64,000 nt of DNA from Lingula anatina (lineage: Eukaryota; Brachiopoda; Lingulata; Lingulida; Lingulidae), in contig NW_019774336.1 of assembly GCF_001039355.2 (NCBI RefSeq), positions 479,094 to 543,093 of the forward strand. The letters are read 5' to 3'. Under the pieces are notes generated by a model that searched no databases, was not told the origin of the DNA, and was given only the letters and a program-made list of their open reading frames with translations. Shown in pieces: positions 58,840-64,000 of this stretch. The stretch's first letter is position 1; every line of letters starts with the position of its first letter. The position numbers and the translations under genes are program-made.

Positions 58840-61800
58840 TTAGTAAGCATGTCCAGCAACGAAGAGTGACTTGCCAGCAGCAGCTCCCTGTTCACCTCCA
58901 CTATACTTCCCAAGGGCAGCATTTCCATTAGCCTAAAAAACAAAAGCCATGTTATATCCTTCTCACAAAAAAATGAATTATGTAAGTGCATCACTTTGGG
59001 CTATAAAATAAAGACTTTAGGATAAATTACCTGGCAGTCATGAGTCTTGCTTACCAAAAAATAAATCATAAGATGAAATTTCAAGCTCTACTAGAACATT
59101 TTAAAATTAAAAAAAACAGAACTATTTTTTGTATTCAAAAAAATCTAAAAGGAAATTTACCGTGGCTCTCTTGACCAACTCCTGTTGTGCTGCTGGAACA
59201 TTCTCCTTCTTTCCACCCCAAGCCTGGAGCACACTGGCCTGCAGTGCTCTACCATAGGAGAAGGTCAAGGCCCAGGGACGTCTGCCTGGGAATCTGTTGA
59301 TGGCATCCAAATTCACTGAAGCTTCTTCCTCAGACTGACCACCAGACAAGAATGTGATGCCTAGAAATATATTTTCATAAATGGTTAGTTTAACAACTTA
59401 ACACAAAATGTACAACTTGAATGGTTTGACAGCAATTTTTAGCAAATGTCATTTTGTTCTTACTTTTAAAAAATTACAATCTGCTCTATGGACTTGGTTT
59501 AAAGACAGTTTTTTTTAGAAGTCTTTGCCAAGGCCAATTTGTAACTTTGGATACTTTATGGACTGGCCTTAGGCATCCAGTCACAGCAAACACAATCCCA
59601 TCTCCTGTCATGCCACATACCTGGTACAGCTGCTGGTACTGTACGTGCCAGGGTAGTTACTGTTGCCCTGGCAATGTCTTCTGCTGTGTACTTCTTTGAA
59701 CAACTGAATCCTGCAGTCACCATGTTGGGCTTGAGGAGTGTTCCCTCCAAAAACACATGATGGTCAGACAGTGCTTTGTAGGTGAATGCAAGGACCTAAA
59801 TAATAATAATAATGATAATAAATATATAATAAAAAGACATGGCATTGGAAACTACACCGTAAAAAGCATTTCAATGCTTAAGCACCTTCCTAAGCAGACA
59901 TGAAGTAGTCTTAACCAAAAAATGTTCAAAGAAGTCCTATACCTGCTCTGTAACTCTCTGTGCAGTCTCCAAGTCATGGTCTCCATCTGGCAACACCTCT
60001 GGTTCAACAATGGGAACAAGACCATTCTATAAAACAAAAATAGCAACAATTGCCAATTATATGAATTTTTTTCAACTGTTCAAACCTCATCATAGAATTT
60101 CTTTTTTATCATGAAAAGTACACACTCCAATATAAAGCATCCAAAAAAAAAAAATTACTTACGAAGATTTCAGTGTTATCATAACAAGTTTACCCAATTT
60201 TGCTTTTTTCCTCACCTGCTGGCAAATACTGGCATAGCGAGCTAACACATTGGCATTTTCAAGCATAGCCTGGTATGAAGGACATTGTGGCTTGATCTTC
60301 AACACACAACGCCATTTAGCAAAGTCGGCGCCATCCTTCTTGTACTGAGCACAACGCTCTGCCAGTCCATCAAGACCTATGAATTTAAAATTACACATGG
60401 ATAACATTTTTAATACCAACTTATATTAAATGATATAATACAACTCAAGCTCACTCCAGCAATATTTCAGGGACAATCTAATAATGAAATATTTCATAAT
60501 ATAAGGAAGCACACATTGAACAGGAGTAATTTTTTTTAAAGTCCAGTGTCGGCGGGGCAGGGATTCCCAGTAACAAATATAAACTACTCATACAAATGTC
60601 TGAAACACTCAAATAAAGCCGACATGCCAAGAGATAAATTTTAAGAGCTTTAAACTGAACCTTCTTTAAATTTTTGGTCGTAAATTTGACTTGCTCATTT
60701 GATTAACTTAGCTGTTTACATCTCAACAATTTTCTTAGTTGATCATTAAAAAAAATACAGTAAATTAATTGTTTTATGTAAAAAAAAAACTGTTAAAGTG
60801 GAAATAAACCCATTTCAGTACAGTTCTGTCTTGTTCACATTTTGGCAATTTCAAGAAAAGTAAGAAATTTCATTTATAAATAGCACAAAAAGCATGCAGA
60901 GAAATACATTAAATTATCATTTTTCGGGTAGTAAGATTAAAAACAACAACTTTTGGTATTACTTTAAGTTATACTACTTGAAACTATACAGTGGCATTTG
61001 GTTGGCTTTTGTGGCACCAGAATATAACACAGGAATGGGTACCAATTATATAAATTTACAAAATTTTACTGGCATTTAGAGTGGAGCCAGTGCAAACATT
61101 GTAATGTGCATGTAATGTGCAATGGAAATGAACAACTTGGTTCTAAGCCCTGAAAAAATTTTAAGGCTATCAAAATATTTATCCTGTCACTGATATTTAC
61201 ATTTAATCAAACCTATCTATACTTGTGAGTTCTAAGACAACTAAGTGATTTTTACCAAGAGAACATCCATTTTCTGGGTAAAAAATATTTTTTGGTCATC
61301 AGGTCAACAGGATACTTATCCTTTTTAATTATAGAAGGGTTTTCTCACTTAGCTAAGTGTTGCATAGTGTTAGCTGGGTTTGCTTTACCCTGTGTTGTGC
61401 ACTCGTCATCAGTGCCTGCTAGTGGAACAACACCTTTGTCCACCTTGATGCCAGGGATGATTCCACTGTCTTTCAACACTTTCACAAATGGGGTGCCATC
61501 GTCTGTCTTGTGGTACAGTGTCTCATGAAACATGATCACTCCACTCAGGTGCTCTGCTGCCTCCTTGGGGGCTGTGAACAGGAGCTGTCGATACAGACGG
61601 CGATTTTCTTCAGTGTTCTCCACATTGATAGGAGAAAAACGCTTCCCAATAGTTCCTTAATCAAAACAATAATAATTAAATTAAAAACACATGAAGACAA
61701 TTTACATCCTAAGCATTTTGGCATTATTCATTACATTATTTCTTTTTTTTTTCATAATTTTACAATGATACTCCAACCTTGCTTCTTACCTGAAAAATTC

Positions 61801-63670
61801 TGTGGTTCACATCAAAAGACTATCTATCTATATTATTACATAACCCCTTTGCAGTCTTCAATAGTGAAATATTTACATTTGACTGCATTTTTATAAATAG
61901 ACAGGGACTTTATGCCACCCTGACCCAAATTTATTAAAGGTTGCCTAAGCTTAATCTATTTGGCTAGGTCAAATATTTATCTTGGGTGACATTATTTAGT
62001 GCCCTTGCTAGGTAATACAAAACTCTACTAGAGAGAACAGGGCATCAATTTTTTGGCAAGCATGTTGCAGCAAAGAACAAATCACTTTCCATCTCTTCTA
62101 TTCATACCTAAATAACTACATTTCCTATGCCAAATCAAGGTATTCTGCCAGTGTGCAGACATTGCATACGGCCCAGAATAGTTCACCTATATGGAGATAC
62201 ACCTGACCCCTGACCTAATGACCCACAGTCCATCAACTGAGGTGAAAAAACACGGCTAGCCTCAGGCCTTAGCAGTAATATTAGATATATGCTTCCCATG
62301 TGTAATATACAAGTCTAAGCCAAACTGCCAGGATATATACATTTCTCACAGAGAACACCATGCTGGAAAACAGACCTGGAAATGATTTACCTGTTCACAA
62401 ACACCTGACAGCAGGTGTGTGCACCGAAATGTGATCAGCACAGAACATTTCACCAAAAAGTAACCTGTACTATTGTTCACAAAATGGGAAATTTTGGTTT
62501 TTGTCTGTACATGCATAAAATTGAAGACTTTAATTTTTAATTAAGTTATTATTTGAAACCATCCATTGCCAGTATCCTAGGCAATCTTGGTTACCATTCT
62601 GCTTTTCTAAGACAAGCATTAAACAATCCCTTTAAAGCTAAGGAATGCAGAAACAAATTTTACTATCTAATGTTGTGGACAGGTCAACCAAAAAGAGAAT
62701 GTAATGAACATGGATAACTAGTATTACAGGGTACAAAAGATCTCGTTCCAAGATGATGGAGGCATCACATCATCAAAACTCTCACAGCCATACATATAAA
62801 AATGACAGAAGCGAATTGTAAACAACATTTTTTAATCTACACCTCTGATCACACCAACACAGCCAAATAGACAAAATCAACTTGACTAAATAGTGCTTCA
62901 CATAAAGTTTAAAAGGGTCAAATACTGGACTTCATTTATCAATGATGCTACATAACCTAAATATTATAAAATTCACTACCCGATTCAGAATAAAAAAGGG
63001 TCCAGCTTTAGCCAAATATAAAAAATAAGTTTTAAAAAGCATATTTGTAGAGTAAAGAGTTAATACATCATTAGTGATGGAAATTAAGGCAATTTAAAAT
63101 GTTTCTTAACTGTTTCATACCCAGGTCTTGTATGTACAGGCAATTTAAATTCAAATCAGCTTTCATGAACTAAATTGTAAATGTCATTTCATAGATGTGT
63201 TAGTCATGGCACACATACATGCCAATCCCTTTTCTTTTTTTACAAGAGTTACTTATATCCTTCACACCAGCTACCTGTAACCTGTGAATTATTATTATTA
63301 CTTGTACTGGGGTTAACAAAGGAAACACAGCTAAGATGGAAATGTCAAGAAAAATCTTTGATGCAATGGTCAACGACTTCAAGTAGTTGTAATAATTTTT
63401 TTCTCCTTGAGGCATACTAAAATATTTACAATAAATGGCTATTCAAATATTTTTTACTTATTAAAACCTTTCTTTAACACTCAGTTATTTTTATTCTAAT
63501 CAGTTGATGCAAGTTATCAATTGTTAATTCATTAATCAATGCATTTACTTACCTGTGGATTCATCAGCTGCAAGGATTCCCTTTCCAGGTGCAACGATGG
63601 CATTGGCTATCCTGGCCAACTCCTTCTCCTGCTCCTTGCTCAAATACTGGTAGAACTGAGGGCCAGGCAT
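58840..63670 (-). CDS. ALDO: Class I fructose-bisphosphate aldolase, complete coding region
   Basis: Seven minus-strand coding exons, 63670-63553, 61655-61389, 60376-60216, 60026-59943, 59795-59621, 59360-59161 and 58932-58840 (stop 58840-58842), keep phase and give 365 aa (vertebrate aldolases 364). The enzyme splits fructose 1,6-bisphosphate into dihydroxyacetone phosphate and glyceraldehyde 3-phosphate in glycolysis, in the cytosol. Landmarks: [55 protein letters not shown] (active-site Lys), [10 protein letters not shown] with the Schiff-base Lys at about residue 232, [25 protein letters not shown], and the C-terminal Tyr in GHAY that is needed for full activity. A splice acceptor just upstream of the ATG (exon edge 63681) shows that a 5' UTR exon lies further upstream, possibly beyond the window. 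Confidence 0.97.
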
Positions 63671-63681
63671 GATGAATAGGG

Positions 63682-64000
63682 CTAAATGACAAAATTTTAA
63701 ATTCTGTTATGCTGTCAAAATCGATCAAATGTAATTTTTGAACGGGAGCCAAGACTTCCAAGTTCGGATTAGTTTCAAGGTCAAATCTTGTCACCTTTGA
63801 TGAAGGACGAAAAACAAGAGCAAAGTCACTAGATGGTACGCAGAATACACAAACCTAATCTCACTCTGTCAAAGAAAAGATCGCTACGTAGACCTGAAAC
63901 CTTACAATCCGGGCGACAAATCGTGGTGACACTGAATAAGCTTTCAAAACTTCACTATGCAAAAGCCGGTTGAATGTGAAAGTCGAAACCTTCAAAAGCC
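63682..64000. other. Upstream of aldolase coding exon; no exon assigned
   Basis: This is expected to be 5' intron or promoter of the aldolase gene. I cannot place the non-coding first exon. Confidence 0.5.

Overview
This is nuclear DNA of an invertebrate animal. It is AT-rich, its genes are broken into many small exons (usually 30-200 nt) by introns of a few hundred bases, and the conserved proteins match human orthologues closely while the introns and spacers do not. Dispersed fold-back elements and microsatellites are abundant. I cannot name the species; a lophotrochozoan or basal deuterostome would fit. It is a draft assembly: there are two N runs (17638-17822 and 32028-32077, both next to poly-G) and single Ns at 13053, 28171, 34166, 42931 and 47517.

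Layout: an unrecognised 129-aa, four-exon gene (1192-4054, +); a repeat-rich stretch with a dead reverse-transcriptase relic (6245-6720) and a promoter-like tandem repeat (7338-8395); the last third of the mitochondrial zinc transporter SLC30A9 (12454-10587, -); a complete IGBP1/alpha4 gene (19328-14533, -) head-to-head with a complete FMC1 gene (19381-20657, +), only 52 bp between the two start codons; about 5 kb without genes; a lone first exon of a secreted leucine-rich-repeat protein (25715-25890, +); the C-terminal half of an i-AAA protease like YME1L (31946-28983, -); the N-terminal part of RBM19 (37525-33362, -) head-to-head with a complete UBE3B HECT ubiquitin ligase (38015-48480, +); RSRC2-like (54384-49720, -) head-to-head with a short CCDC86/Cgr1 gene (55453-57673, +); and a complete class I fructose-bisphosphate aldolase (63670-58840, -).

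The genes are housekeeping genes with no common pathway: glycolysis (aldolase), mitochondria (FMC1, YME1L, SLC30A9), PP2A control (IGBP1), ribosome biogenesis (RBM19, CCDC86), splicing-like RS protein (RSRC2) and ubiquitin ligation (UBE3B). Three of the gene pairs are divergent and share short promoters; UBE3B/RSRC2 and CCDC86/aldolase converge.

The most striking points are: four conserved genes cut off in mid-sequence, most of them near an N or a dispersed repeat; a 1.15-kb tandem copy of three UBE3B exons that differs only synonymously and is in the wrong phase to be spliced in tandem; a stray 72-bp copy of another UBE3B exon inside an RBM19 intron; a minisatellite made from an exon end plus its splice donor; a repeat family with an arginine-rich reading frame and a terminal hairpin; and a non-autonomous TTAA-flanked transposon centred on a 32-bp perfect palindrome. 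I see no prokaryotic or viral gene, CRISPR array, tRNA or rRNA.
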